The position numbers and the translations under genes were made by a program. A stretch of DNA of 64,000 nt, from the NCBI GenBank assembly GCA_032622095.1, contig CP136061.1:96595345-96659344 (forward strand), given 5' to 3'. This document shows positions 1 through 8,926 of the stretch, in pieces. Below the pieces are notes generated by a model, which was not told the DNA's origin, did no database searches, and saw only the letters and a list, made by a program, of their open reading frames with translations. Position 1 is the stretch's first letter. Each line of letters starts with the position of its first letter. The DNA comes from Siphonodentalium dalli. Its lineage: Eukaryota; Mollusca; Scaphopoda; Gadilida; Siphonodentaliidae.

Positions 1-232
1 TGGTGCAGCATTAAAGACCATGTGTGATTGCATTCTCTTATACATGCGATTCTGCCATAGGGAGCCTCCCATATATAAGTTAATGCACTGGCTTACAAAA
101 TCAAGGTAAATATTGTTAGGGCAATGCATTCTCTTATATATGCGAGGAGCCCTGTGGGCGACTCGCATATATAAGAGAATGCATTGGAACAGGGTTTTTG
201 AAAACATTTAGGAAGCTCCAGTCGTGAAATTG
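1..232. mobile_element. MITE, CCCTTTCATGAC/TTAA family, cut by window start
   Basis: The right end reads AAGCTCCAGTCGTGAAA followed by TTAA at 233-236, matching the better copies at 27087-27283 and 28405-28524. Inside is one near-perfect hairpin (121-187) made of the window's common arm GCATTCTCTTATATATGCGA, and a decayed hairpin at about 28-100. The left terminus lies outside the window. A TTAA flank suggests piggyBac-type mobilisation; this is inference, since no transposase is present. Confidence 0.7.
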
Positions 233-236
233 TTAA

Positions 237-1243
237 GAATGAAGTTTCATGTTTCTGAAATTTTACAAGATCAATAACATGTATAACACGACATCACGTT
301 CGGGGAGCATTTAATCTCAATAAACCAATACACACCTAGGTGAGATTTACATATTCAAATACAAGAGCATGGGAAAAGCACTTTTAAAAGGTAAATAATT
401 GTATAATAGTATATGTAATACTAATACAGTAATTGAATTTCTAGGCACATCTACATCCAGAATTTATGTCATGAAACCATCTGGTGTGAGGGAAAATAAA
501 TAGTTATAATAATGTCGTTTTAAGGCGTCGAATGCGATATGTTCTAAATTAGTTCATGTACTATATACAAGTAGTTGTATTATATCGCTCGTGTCAGTGA
601 ATTAGCAGTGAAGTACGAGAAACAGAAATAAATAATGATAACAAAAAATACCAAGCCAGTGTGGGTGTGCCCGTATATACAAAATATTATCTTATTTGAT
701 AACTTGATAACTTTACGACGTCATTTACGTGGGAATGCTGTCACCGCGACATGCATCGCAATTGTTGACAACGTTGGCCAAATTTGGGATGAGACACCCA
801 CCAACTGTCTCCACCTCAATTCTCATTCAACATCCGGGGCACACTCACGTGCCGACAGTGTTAACTCCTTTACGACCCATTATCCCAGTATGAACTGTTG
901 TAAGGTTGTAGTTGTAGGCTGTATGCCATGAATTGTCCAGACAGTGACATTTCTCTTCATATATCACAGAGAGGTCTTGACACGGCTCGAGTGCTTTTAT
1001 CCCTCAGACTGGTCTGGCGAAAAATAACGCAAAAGTGCTCTTGAGGAAATTAATCTAGATTGCATTACAAGGAAGTGCCATTTCGTGTTATACGGTGCCA
1101 TGTTAGAACAATTTGATGGCAGTGAGAATATGGAATAAACAGGTCCCTCATCACGCTCGGTATAATGGAACACGAAGAGTGCAAACAATCTCGTATGACG
1201 TGCCGCTGGAGCAGTAGTCCCTGTGTAATTCTTGTTTAGAAGT
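237..1243. other. no recognisable feature
   Basis: AT-rich sequence. The 98-codon frame at 635-931 has no recognisable domain and no splice or family support, so I treat it as chance. Confidence 0.5.
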
Positions 1244-1601
1244 TAAAGACATATTATGTACTTATTCGGTGCGTGAAACTAATAAGTTAGTATTCAGGCG
1301 CTATGCCAACTGGATGAATATAGCATTCTAGTAACATCGCCGAAAATTTCAAACAAATCGACCTTACCACTCCATAGGGAACATCGTCTGAACTATACGC
1401 GCAATTGTAAATATTTACTATCTGCGATAAGCTAACGAAAACGATTTCGCCATCGAGAGTCACTGTATTTAATTAATATATAAGAATGACAGTGTTTGTT
1501 GTCAATTTGGATATAATATTTGTAAAAATTACTACTTTGAGCAAGATTATTCTCCATTTCTATTTGATCACCATACCAGAGTTTTTCACATCACTTTAAA
1601 A
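1244..1601. repeat. dispersed repeat with TTAAAG...CTTTAA ends, copy 1
   Basis: About 360 bp, alignable by eye with 13230-13590 and 26302-26683. Shared landmarks are TTCGGTGCGTGAAACT-like sequence, CACTCCATAG, CGAGAGTCA and TTCACATCACTTTAA. It begins TTAAAGACATATTATG and ends CACTTTAA, a short inverted end. This copy preserves the empty target site used by the TA-flanked MITE in copy 2. Confidence 0.7.
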
Positions 1602-1894
1602 TAATTAATAGTTGGAAATTAGTTTGATTCGACATTTTCATTTTCCAATTACATGATTAAATTATAAAGTGTTAATGTGTCTACACTTTTAACAAAATAT
1701 GAACATCATTATATCGCTGCTGACTTCTTCCTTTGCCCATGGATATCGACCCACAGAGCGTGCATATGGGAAATATTATAGTAGACTTTAACATTGCGAT
1801 TTTTCTCAGTCTGTTTTTGGTGTTACAGCGATAATCAGAATGTGCGTCCTTTCGAGACAGTCCAATCAACCATCTCCTCAGCGCACTGTTTCTC
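1602..1894. other. no recognisable feature
   Basis: AT-rich. The short minus-strand frame at 1681-1869 has no recognisable content. Confidence 0.4.
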
Positions 1895-2275
1895 TTAACC
1901 CTTTACCCAACAAAACGGCCCTGTGCCAATGCATTCTCTTATATATGCGAGTCGACCATGGGTCGCCTCGCATATATAAGAGAATGCATTGGCTTAACAC
2001 ATTAAAAATTATAAAATAGTTAAAGAATGTAAGAATTTTTTTTTTTTAGGCCAATGCATTCTCTTATATATGCGAAGCGACCTATGGTCGACTCGCATAT
2101 ATAAGAGAATGCATCGGCACAGGGCATAACTGTAACTATCACAATGTGGTCAAGGATCGAGCCGGTTCCAATGATATCCATATTTGTATGGTTCTATTGA
2201 GACAGACCGAAGATATTTTAGGCTGTTGAAGCTTTATTTGGCCGGTTTTGGCCGGTTTGTTGGGTAAAGGGTTAA
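1895..2275. mobile_element. piggyBac-like MITE (TTAA, CCCTTTACCC ends), copy A
   Basis: Flanked by TTAA at 1895-1898 and 2272-2275, with inverted ends TTAACCCTTTACCCAACA and its complement. Internally it carries the double-hairpin module: hairpin 1 at 1925-1993, a T-rich spacer, hairpin 2 at 2050-2118. A non-hairpin right segment follows, with GGTTCCAATGATATCCATA and GGCCGGTTTTGGCCGG. Exact TTAA duplication with a CCC start is the hallmark of piggyBac-type elements. There is no coding capacity, so it is a non-autonomous copy. Confidence 0.88.
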
Positions 2276-2350
2276 TTCTATAATTCTCATAATTCTGACA
2301 ATAGTATTAGTTTCACCATTTGCCCCGAAACTGCGTTCACATCCACAGCT

Positions 2351-2382
2351 GAAGCCCCTCCCATGACTGGAGCTTCTTGAAG
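2351..2382. mobile_element. left fragment of a CCCTTTCATGAC-family MITE interrupted by the palindromic element
   Basis: The sequence CATGACTGGAGCTTC followed by TTGAAG matches the terminal region of this family (compare the complement of 28497-28520). It continues on the far side of the large element at 9281, where TTTTGCGAAAAC-type sequence follows in register. Split by insertion; the outer edge is degenerate and approximate. Confidence 0.65.
2377..2382. repeat. left 6-bp target-site duplication TTGAAG
   Basis: TTGAAG lies immediately outside the left end (TGATGATACC) of the palindromic element and is repeated in direct orientation at 9281-9286. A 6-bp duplication is characteristic of Polinton/Maverick integration. 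Confidence 0.85.
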
Positions 2383-2653
2383 TGATGATACCCACCCCAG
2401 TTGGCCCCCAGATCAGGAACGATAACTCTATCCGAAGTACACGACCTACATTCTCTACCGTTGGTGTTTGACCTATATTCTCCGCCCACGCGTTGGTCTA
2501 CTTGTACCGGTTGGACATGTCCGGACATGACCCGCTGGTTATATCCAGACTTTTCCATATGAATGGTATAGTATCTACATGTATATCACGTGATCATCTC
2601 GTCTTGAGCTTCAGTCTTGAAGGGACACTAGGCTCTCACTGGGGATGATTATT

Positions 2654-2731
2654 AAAGTGACACTCACTATGGATGAATGTTAAAGTAACACATGGCGCAC
2701 ACTGTGGGATAATGTTAAAGTGACACTCGCA
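2654..2731. repeat. subterminal direct repeats in left arm
   Basis: Three spaced copies of a TTAAAGTGACACTC-like motif (about 2654, 2690 and 2715) lie about 270 bp inside the left end, mirrored at about 8932-9010 in the right arm. Subterminal repeats near virus-like termini can be replication or packaging signals; that role here is only a guess. Confidence 0.5.
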
Positions 2732-2737
2732 ACGAAA

Positions 2738-2978
2738 ACTTCAAAAAGTTCAAAAAGTTCAAAAAGTTCAAAAAGTTCAAAAAGTTCAAAAAGTTCAAAA
2801 AGTTCAAAAACTTCAAAAATTTCAAAAAGTTCAAAAAGTTCAAAAATTTCAAAAACTTACAAAATTAAAAAATTTTCGGAAAAACTTCAAAAACTTCAAA
2901 AAATTTCAAAAACTTCAAAAACTTCACAAATTTCACAAATTTCACAAATTTCACAAATTTCAAAAAACTTTAAAAATT
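2738..2978. repeat. TTCAAAAAG minisatellite, left arm
   Basis: A 9-bp tandem repeat, near-perfect at the outer side and degenerating inward to TTCAAAAAC/TTCACAAAT. It opens an SKS-repeat reading frame that I regard as an artefact of periodicity. The right-arm copy is one unit longer. Confidence 0.9.
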
Positions 2979-3005
2979 AAACAAAATTCAGGATTTAGTC
3001 ATAAA

Positions 3006-3091
3006 TGTGACCCGCTATATCAAATCCAGTCGGAAGTCGGGATTTTTTTTATCCTGTGCCAATGCATTCTCTTATATATGCGAGTCGACCA
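3006..3091 (+). mobile_element. truncated TA-family MITE end inside left arm
   Basis: This is the left end of the TA-flanked MITE family: TGTGACCCGC, the TCGGGATTT stretch, then the first half of the common hairpin. It is cut immediately after the hairpin apex (GTCGACCA) and followed by GGC-rich DNA. The 13-bp sequence TTCAGGATTTAGTC occurs on both sides (about 2988 and 3178). The mirror copy is at 8564-8649. Confidence 0.8.
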
Positions 3092-3314
3092 GCCACCGCC
3101 GCCGGCGGCGGCGGCGGCGGCAGCTACATAATCCTATGGCATGCAAAGAAATTGGCGGCGGCGCTGCCGCCGGCGGTTCAGGATTTAGTCAAAAATATGG
3201 CTTGTTTCCATTCATCGGAAAGCTATGGGGGGTACGGTGGTGAGCGCCACTGAAAAAAGCAAGTGAGCGAGGGAAAAAAGAGAAAAATAACATGACAAGT
3301 AGTACATAGTACAA

Positions 3315-3320
3315 TTTATT
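3315..3320 (-). promoter_or_regulatory. poly(A) signal, left-arm ATPase gene
   Basis: AATAAA on the minus strand, a few bases after the ATPase stop codon; mirrored at 8334-8339. Confidence 0.6.
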
Positions 3321-3327
3321 ATATTAA

Positions 3328-5052
3328 CTATTCACAGTCACTTTCGTCCGAATTGTCATCACTTTCGTCAGATGTGTCATTTGTTTCGTCCATGAACTTT
3401 TCTAGCAATGGTCTGTACTTTAATATTGACATTTTCACTGCATCACGATCTTCAAAACCATTCTTCATATATTTCTCCACTTTATCCATGACACTGTTGT
3501 GCAGCGTACCATTGCGCAGCCACATATTCTTTATTATTGTCCAAGCATAAACATTCATAAATAGCCTCATGCCTTCAGTTTTAAGATCTGTACTTTTAAG
3601 GTCCTTGTCAGCTTGTACTTTTGCCTCTTTTTCTGTCGAGCCATTTTCCATATACGTTTCCACGTTATCACTCCATGCTTCTTGTGCTTTATCTCTACTC
3701 TCATCACACAAACTTTTGAAGTATTCATCTTCATTCGATTTAATTTTCTTATTCTGACTATCATCCGTGTCCTCAGTTAATTTTCGTTTTAACTTATTTT
3801 CTTGACACCAGTTTTTTACGTGTCTCTGGACATCATGCTGATCTTCGAACAAAAGCCCACAGTCATTGCAAGGGTACGACATGTCTTCTCGAATGCCTAT
3901 GTTTTTATGGTTTTCTTTATTAATTTCATTGATCTCACCAGGTGTCCTTATGTCCTTAGTATAGCCATTATGTTGACCCTGGGGCACACTATAATTATAT
4001 GTCATGCACTCCCGTTGACCAGGGAGATCTCTGTCATCATATTTCATCTCATTCCGTTGATCCGGGCTATTGTTGTCATCATATTTCACCACATTCTGTT
4101 CATCTGGGTGCTCGCTGTCCTTATGGAGATTATATTTCATGCCATTCCATTCACCCATATGTTGGTTCGTGTCCTCTTTTAGCACATTCTGTCGCAGCCG
4201 TAATGTGTCCGGGGTTGCGGCTTTTAAATCAACCAGTAGGTAACCGTACGGTTCACTCGTCGCTTCCGAAAACTCTCGCATCATACGTTGAGGGCATTCA
4301 GGATACATCTGTCTTGATAATGTTGAAATTAAACCCTTGTCAATTGGATTATTGAACAATACCAAATATTGACAATTTCGTCGTTGCGTCGGATCCTTGT
4401 TGTAGTAGAAATTCTGGTTCAAACTTATCAAAGATAAGTTCAAATGGTGACTTCCTTCGGAATGTAAATCATTAACTCTCTGGTCTTTTGATGAAGTTTG
4501 CATCAAGTCATCGAGTACAACTAGATTTTTATACTGGGGGTTGATAAGAGAATCCAAGTTTGCTGGTATTCCCCGTATAAAGTTGACCTGAGGGGTGACG
4601 GTATACTTTATGTCATCATATAGGGGCTGCCAATATTTATAAAACCATATTATTCTGTCAGGTGCGGGTGATATTTTTGAGGCAGACTTTTGTAGCAAGG
4701 TTTTCACGAAGTACGTCTTCCCACTAGATGTCGGTCCACTTACACATGCCGTGAATGGATGCTTGAAAATAAAATCTTCTTGGACATTGGCCATTGAATC
4801 ATCAAAGCAGGATGTTATGTCGCTTTGTTGCTGTTTCCCCTGCTGGTGTTGTAGTATCTGGTGTTGCTGTAATGGCGGTTGTTGTGGCTGATGATGCTGC
4901 TGCCTGTTGCTGCTGCTGCTGTTTGTTGCTGCTGCTTGGTGGTGCTGCTGTGGGTGTCGGTTAACAAACTCAGTGTGCTTAGATTGTACATGTCTTATCA
5001 AATCATGGTTCCGCACATACTCACTAGAGCAAATTGAACACTGGTGCTTCAT
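3328..5052 (-). CDS. zinc-finger / FtsK-HerA-type packaging ATPase, left arm
   Basis: 574 aa, identical to the product of 6602-8326. Residues 5-26 form a C2H2 finger (C5, C8, H21, H26) and about 33-77 are Gln/His/Ser-rich. A P-loop ATPase core follows: Walker A GPTSSGKT (106-113), Walker B VVLDD (178-182), a GSHHLN motif near 200 and a sensor-like LISLNQN (208-214). A C2HC-type finger follows (C395, C398, H411, C416), then a Lys/Glu-rich region and an acidic tail. The core resembles A32-like genome-packaging ATPases of Polintons, adintoviruses and nucleocytoplasmic DNA viruses, which pump DNA into capsids. The open frame and retained motifs suggest recent function. The family call is by motif only. 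Confidence 0.82.
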   Translation of the reverse strand: MKHQCSICSSEYVRNHDLIRHVQSKHTEFVNRHPQQHHQAAATNSSSSNRQQHHQPQQPPLQQHQILQHQQGKQQQSDITSCFDDSMANVQEDFIFKHPFTACVSGPTSSGKTYFVKTLLQKSASKISPAPDRIIWFYKYWQPLYDDIKYTVTPQVNFIRGIPANLDSLINPQYKNLVVLDDLMQTSSKDQRVNDLHSEGSHHLNLSLISLNQNFYYNKDPTQRRNCQYLVLFNNPIDKGLISTLSRQMYPECPQRMMREFSEATSEPYGYLLVDLKAATPDTLRLRQNVLKEDTNQHMGEWNGMKYNLHKDSEHPDEQNVVKYDDNNSPDQRNEMKYDDRDLPGQRECMTYNYSVPQGQHNGYTKDIRTPGEINEINKENHKNIGIREDMSYPCNDCGLLFEDQHDVQRHVKNWCQENKLKRKLTEDTDDSQNKKIKSNEDEYFKSLCDESRDKAQEAWSDNVETYMENGSTEKEAKVQADKDLKSTDLKTEGMRLFMNVYAWTIIKNMWLRNGTLHNSVMDKVEKYMKNGFEDRDAVKMSILKYRPLLEKFMDETNDTSDESDDNSDESDCE

Positions 5053-5116
5053 TTATACTTGACTAAAATATCTCGGGGGTATATGGCTTTCCTTTATACA
5101 AATGTTCCTTATAACC

Positions 5117-5213
5117 TCAAATCTGTCCTGTATTAACGGCGGCGGCGTTTGCCGACGGCGTTTTTTTCCACCGGCCTTTCAATAGCCTTCGAAAATTTAG
5201 GTAAATTACTCAT
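5117..5213 (-). CDS. tiny ORF overlapping the 73-aa ORF, left arm (frame-shifted version)
   Basis: Its ATG overlaps the stop of the 73-aa gene in an ATGA arrangement. A homopolymer here has 7 bases, against 6 in the right arm. The frame therefore ends after about 25 codons with a GKRRRR-like basic tail, about 20 bases before the coordinate given. The right-arm version is 31 codons with an Ala-rich tail. Too short to assign; it may not be translated. Confidence 0.25.
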
Positions 5214-5431
5214 TTTAGTTCAGTGAATATGTCGTTTGGAGTTTTCTTTTTAACTTTTCCAATGTTTGTCTTCTTCGCTCTTCCTCCTTTTATCTCTTTA
5301 ACTTTTATCTTCTTAGATCCGGGTTTCCTTATAAGTTTTTCAGGTTTCACTTCAGTCTTGGGTAGGTACTTCGAGTCATCGTAGGGTACATATTTTTTAA
5401 GATCAAAGTCATAATAGTGCGGAGTCCCCAT
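5210..5431 (-). CDS. small basic protein, 73 aa, left arm
   Basis: Identical to the product of 6224-6445. The N-terminal third is Tyr/Asp-rich (HYYDFDLKKY). The rest is strongly Lys-rich with repeated KPxK/KVKE-like segments, as in a DNA- or nucleic-acid-binding structural protein. There are no cysteines, signal peptide or membrane segment. It lies divergent from the loop and upstream of the ATPase gene, with a TATA box 37-46 bp before the ATG. A virion core or accessory protein is possible but I do not recognise a family. Confidence 0.6.
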   Translation of the reverse strand: MGTPHYYDFDLKKYVPYDDSKYLPKTEVKPEKLIRKPGSKKIKVKEIKGGRAKKTNIGKVKKKTPNDIFTELK

Positions 5432-5467
5432 TCCGGCTAAAGTTCAAAGTGTACTCTGAAGTAGTAA

Positions 5468-5477
5468 TTTTTATATA
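5468..5477 (-). promoter_or_regulatory. TATA box before left-arm 73-aa ORF
   Basis: TATATAAAAA on the minus strand, 37-46 bp before the ATG, mirrored in the right arm. It likely drives the outward-reading 73-aa and ATPase genes. Confidence 0.55.
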
Positions 5478-5545
5478 CGCCAAAATACCATCCAAGACGT
5501 ATACCCTTATAAACTTCGGGCCAGTCCTAGTAACGCGCACGTCAA

Positions 5546-5548
5546 CGC

Positions 5549-5613
<65 letters not shown>
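5546..5613. repeat. GGC/GCC triplet run, left arm
   Basis: About 21 GGC triplets beside the loop; the right arm has about 10 (6074-6108). It creates a poly-Ala frame at 5449-5763 that I do not regard as a gene. Confidence 0.9.
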
Positions 5614-5637
5614 TCTGTTGTTGTAGTTGTTGTTGTT

Positions 5638-6050
5638 CACATGTTCGAACTTCCTGCATTATATACAAGGACGACAGGGACGTGGCGACAGGGGGCTGGG
5701 ATGTCTGCCCCCACCCTCAACTTTGATAGCAATAAGTTGAAAATGTCATGCCCGACACATTAGTTGGAATTTTACACCACATGTAGGTTGAACTTGTTTC
5801 ATTGTCTGATTTTCCAACATGTTATTAGTGTGAAATTTGTAGTTTTTAGACCAATAATAGTCTGAAATGATGTCCATCCGTCTGTTGGAAATTTAGATTA
5901 GACATTTCAAACTGTTCGAACGTTTGAGGTACCAACTTTCCAACCTAAGGGAGGAGGTGCAAATATGGTATTTGGTATCGGAGTTTGGTCTGGTTGAAGG
6001 AGGGGGTGGTGCAATTGGAAATCACTCATAATTGCAATGACATTTGTATC
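5638..6050. other. unique loop of the palindrome
   Basis: 413 bp not shared between the arms. From about 5663 to 5975 it resembles 49265-49580: shared landmarks are ACATTAGTTGGA, TTTTACACCACAT, a TTGATTTTC-like stretch, TTGGAAATTTA and AACCxAAGGG followed by GGAGG. It has no long ORF. Either a dispersed repeat sits at the apex, or the 49-kb locus is a remnant of a related element. Confidence 0.75.
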
Positions 6051-6074
6051 AACAACAACAACTACAACAACAGA

Positions 6075-6106
<32 letters not shown>

Positions 6107-6177
6107 GCGTTGACGTGCGCGTTACTAGGACTGGCCCGAAGTTTATAAGGGTATACGTCTTGGATGGTATTTTGGCG

Positions 6178-6187
6178 TATATAAAAA
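6178..6187 (+). promoter_or_regulatory. TATA box before right-arm 73-aa ORF
   Basis: TATATAAAAA, ending 36 bp before the ATG at 6224. Confidence 0.55.
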
Positions 6188-6223
6188 TTACTACTTCAGA
6201 GTACACTTTGAACTTTAGCCGGA

Positions 6224-6445
6224 ATGGGGACTCCGCACTATTATGACTTTGATCTTAAAAAATATGTACCCTACGATGACTCGAAGTACCTACCCAAGAC
6301 TGAAGTGAAACCTGAAAAACTTATAAGGAAACCCGGATCTAAGAAGATAAAAGTTAAAGAGATAAAAGGAGGAAGAGCGAAGAAGACAAACATTGGAAAA
6401 GTTAAAAAGAAAACTCCAAACGACATATTCACTGAACTAAAATGA
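6224..6445 (+). CDS. small basic protein, 73 aa, right arm
   Basis: Duplicate of 5210-5431 with identical protein. Start ATG at 6224 lies shortly after the TATA box and is the first in-frame Met. The stop TGA overlaps the next ATG (ATGA at 6442-6445), so a compact, virus-like layout continues into the tiny ORF and the ATPase gene. Function unknown; see the left-arm copy for composition. Confidence 0.6.
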   Translation: MGTPHYYDFDLKKYVPYDDSKYLPKTEVKPEKLIRKPGSKKIKVKEIKGGRAKKTNIGKVKKKTPNDIFTELK

Positions 6446-6537
6446 GTAATTTACCTAAATTTTCGAAGGCTATTGAAAGGCCGGTGGAAAAAACGCCGTC
6501 GGCAAACGCCGCCGCCGTTAATACAGGACAGATTTGA
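6442..6537 (+). CDS. tiny ORF, 31 aa, right arm
   Basis: Starts within the stop of the 73-aa ORF and ends in an Ala-rich tail (SANAAAVNTGQI) 64 bp before the ATPase ATG. A single-base homopolymer difference gives the left-arm copy another C-terminus. The overlap suggests possible coupled translation, but coding is unproven. Confidence 0.25.
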   Translation: MSNLPKFSKAIERPVEKTPSANAAAVNTGQI

Positions 6538-6601
6538 GGTTATAAGGAACATTTGTATAAAGGAAAGCCATATACCCCCGAGATATTTTAGTCAAGTATA
6601 A

Positions 6602-8326
6602 ATGAAGCACCAGTGTTCAATTTGCTCTAGTGAGTATGTGCGGAACCATGATTTGATAAGACATGTACAATCTAAGCACACTGAGTTTGTTAACCGACAC
6701 CCACAGCAGCACCACCAAGCAGCAGCAACAAACAGCAGCAGCAGCAACAGGCAGCAGCATCATCAGCCACAACAACCGCCATTACAGCAACACCAGATAC
6801 TACAACACCAGCAGGGGAAACAGCAACAAAGCGACATAACATCCTGCTTTGATGATTCAATGGCCAATGTCCAAGAAGATTTTATTTTCAAGCATCCATT
6901 CACGGCATGTGTAAGTGGACCGACATCTAGTGGGAAGACGTACTTCGTGAAAACCTTGCTACAAAAGTCTGCCTCAAAAATATCACCCGCACCTGACAGA
7001 ATAATATGGTTTTATAAATATTGGCAGCCCCTATATGATGACATAAAGTATACCGTCACCCCTCAGGTCAACTTTATACGGGGAATACCAGCAAACTTGG
7101 ATTCTCTTATCAACCCCCAGTATAAAAATCTAGTTGTACTCGATGACTTGATGCAAACTTCATCAAAAGACCAGAGAGTTAATGATTTACATTCCGAAGG
7201 AAGTCACCATTTGAACTTATCTTTGATAAGTTTGAACCAGAATTTCTACTACAACAAGGATCCGACGCAACGACGAAATTGTCAATATTTGGTATTGTTC
7301 AATAATCCAATTGACAAGGGTTTAATTTCAACATTATCAAGACAGATGTATCCTGAATGCCCTCAACGTATGATGCGAGAGTTTTCGGAAGCGACGAGTG
7401 AACCGTACGGTTACCTACTGGTTGATTTAAAAGCCGCAACCCCGGACACATTACGGCTGCGACAGAATGTGCTAAAAGAGGACACGAACCAACATATGGG
7501 TGAATGGAATGGCATGAAATATAATCTCCATAAGGACAGCGAGCACCCAGATGAACAGAATGTGGTGAAATATGATGACAACAATAGCCCGGATCAACGG
7601 AATGAGATGAAATATGATGACAGAGATCTCCCTGGTCAACGGGAGTGCATGACATATAATTATAGTGTGCCCCAGGGTCAACATAATGGCTATACTAAGG
7701 ACATAAGGACACCTGGTGAGATCAATGAAATTAATAAAGAAAACCATAAAAACATAGGCATTCGAGAAGACATGTCGTACCCTTGCAATGACTGTGGGCT
7801 TTTGTTCGAAGATCAGCATGATGTCCAGAGACACGTAAAAAACTGGTGTCAAGAAAATAAGTTAAAACGAAAATTAACTGAGGACACGGATGATAGTCAG
7901 AATAAGAAAATTAAATCGAATGAAGATGAATACTTCAAAAGTTTGTGTGATGAGAGTAGAGATAAAGCACAAGAAGCATGGAGTGATAACGTGGAAACGT
8001 ATATGGAAAATGGCTCGACAGAAAAAGAGGCAAAAGTACAAGCTGACAAGGACCTTAAAAGTACAGATCTTAAAACTGAAGGCATGAGGCTATTTATGAA
8101 TGTTTATGCTTGGACAATAATAAAGAATATGTGGCTGCGCAATGGTACGCTGCACAACAGTGTCATGGATAAAGTGGAGAAATATATGAAGAATGGTTTT
8201 GAAGATCGTGATGCAGTGAAAATGTCAATATTAAAGTACAGACCATTGCTAGAAAAGTTCATGGACGAAACAAATGACACATCTGACGAAAGTGATGACA
8301 ATTCGGACGAAAGTGACTGTGAATAG
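6602..8326 (+). CDS. zinc-finger / FtsK-HerA-type packaging ATPase, right arm
   Basis: 574 aa, identical to the left-arm product, with the same C2H2 finger, Gln-rich linker, Walker A (106-113), Walker B (178-182), C2HC finger (395-416) and acidic C-terminus. The packaging ATPases I know of this type have only the P-loop core, so the N-terminal finger fused through a Gln/His linker is unusual. The region 296-370 contains degenerate repeats of a KYDD/KYNL...PDQRN pattern. Full identity between two copies points to very recent duplication, gene conversion or a very young insertion. Confidence 0.82.
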   Translation: MKHQCSICSSEYVRNHDLIRHVQSKHTEFVNRHPQQHHQAAATNSSSSNRQQHHQPQQPPLQQHQILQHQQGKQQQSDITSCFDDSMANVQEDFIFKHPFTACVSGPTSSGKTYFVKTLLQKSASKISPAPDRIIWFYKYWQPLYDDIKYTVTPQVNFIRGIPANLDSLINPQYKNLVVLDDLMQTSSKDQRVNDLHSEGSHHLNLSLISLNQNFYYNKDPTQRRNCQYLVLFNNPIDKGLISTLSRQMYPECPQRMMREFSEATSEPYGYLLVDLKAATPDTLRLRQNVLKEDTNQHMGEWNGMKYNLHKDSEHPDEQNVVKYDDNNSPDQRNEMKYDDRDLPGQRECMTYNYSVPQGQHNGYTKDIRTPGEINEINKENHKNIGIREDMSYPCNDCGLLFEDQHDVQRHVKNWCQENKLKRKLTEDTDDSQNKKIKSNEDEYFKSLCDESRDKAQEAWSDNVETYMENGSTEKEAKVQADKDLKSTDLKTEGMRLFMNVYAWTIIKNMWLRNGTLHNSVMDKVEKYMKNGFEDRDAVKMSILKYRPLLEKFMDETNDTSDESDDNSDESDCE

Positions 8327-8333
8327 TTAATAT

Positions 8334-8339
8334 AATAAA
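8334..8339 (+). promoter_or_regulatory. poly(A) signal, right-arm ATPase gene
   Basis: AATAAA eight bases after the stop codon at 8324-8326. Confidence 0.6.
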
Positions 8340-8563
8340 TTGTACTATGTACTACTTGTCATGTTATTTTTCTCTTTTTTCCCTCGCTCACTTGCTTTTT
8401 TCAGTGGCGCTCACCACCGTACCCCCCATAGCTTTCCGATGAATGGAAACAAGCCATATTTTTGACTAAATCCTGAACCGCCGGCGGCAGCGCCGCCGCC
8501 AATTTCTTTGCATGCCATAGGATTATGTAGCTGCCGCCGCCGCCGCCGCCGGCGGCGGTGGCT

Positions 8564-8649
8564 GGTCGACTCGCATATATAAGAGAATGCATTGGCACAG
8601 GATAAAAAAAATCCCGACTTCCGACTGGATTTGATATAGCGGGTCACAT
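8564..8649 (-). mobile_element. truncated TA-family MITE end inside right arm
   Basis: Mirror copy of 3006-3091: half of the common hairpin plus the TGTGACCCGC end, cut at the hairpin apex and joined to GGC-rich DNA. Because both arms carry it, it predates the inverted duplication. Confidence 0.8.
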
Positions 8650-8683
8650 TTATGACTAAATCCTGAATTTTGTTTAATTTTTA

Positions 8684-8926
8684 AAGTTTTTTGAAATTTG
8701 TGAAATTTGTGAAATTTGTGAAATTTGTGAAGTTTTTGAAGTTTTTGAAATTTTTTGAAGTTTTTGAAGTTTTTCCGAAAATTTTTTAATTTTGTAAGTT
8801 TTTGAAATTTTTGAACTTTTTGAACTTTTTGAAATTTTTGAAATTTTTGAACTTTTTGAACTTTTTGAACTTTTTGAACTTTTTGAACTTTTTGAACTTT
8901 TTGAACTTTTTGAACTTTTTGAAGTT
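8684..8926. repeat. TTCAAAAAG minisatellite, right arm
   Basis: Mirror of 2738-2978, one 9-bp unit longer. Confidence 0.9.

Noticed and set aside
2720-2980. 86-codon Ser-Lys-Ser repeat frame (and its 89-codon mirror at 8674-8943)
   Set aside because: It is the reading frame of the 9-bp TTCAAAAAG minisatellite and has no other support.
3802-4355. Opposite-strand ORFs of 118-126 codons within the ATPase genes (also 7299-7852)
   Set aside because: Antisense shadows of a well-supported coding region.
5449-6206. Poly-alanine ORFs beside the palindrome loop
   Set aside because: They arise from the GGC run and the two versions diverge as soon as the arms end.
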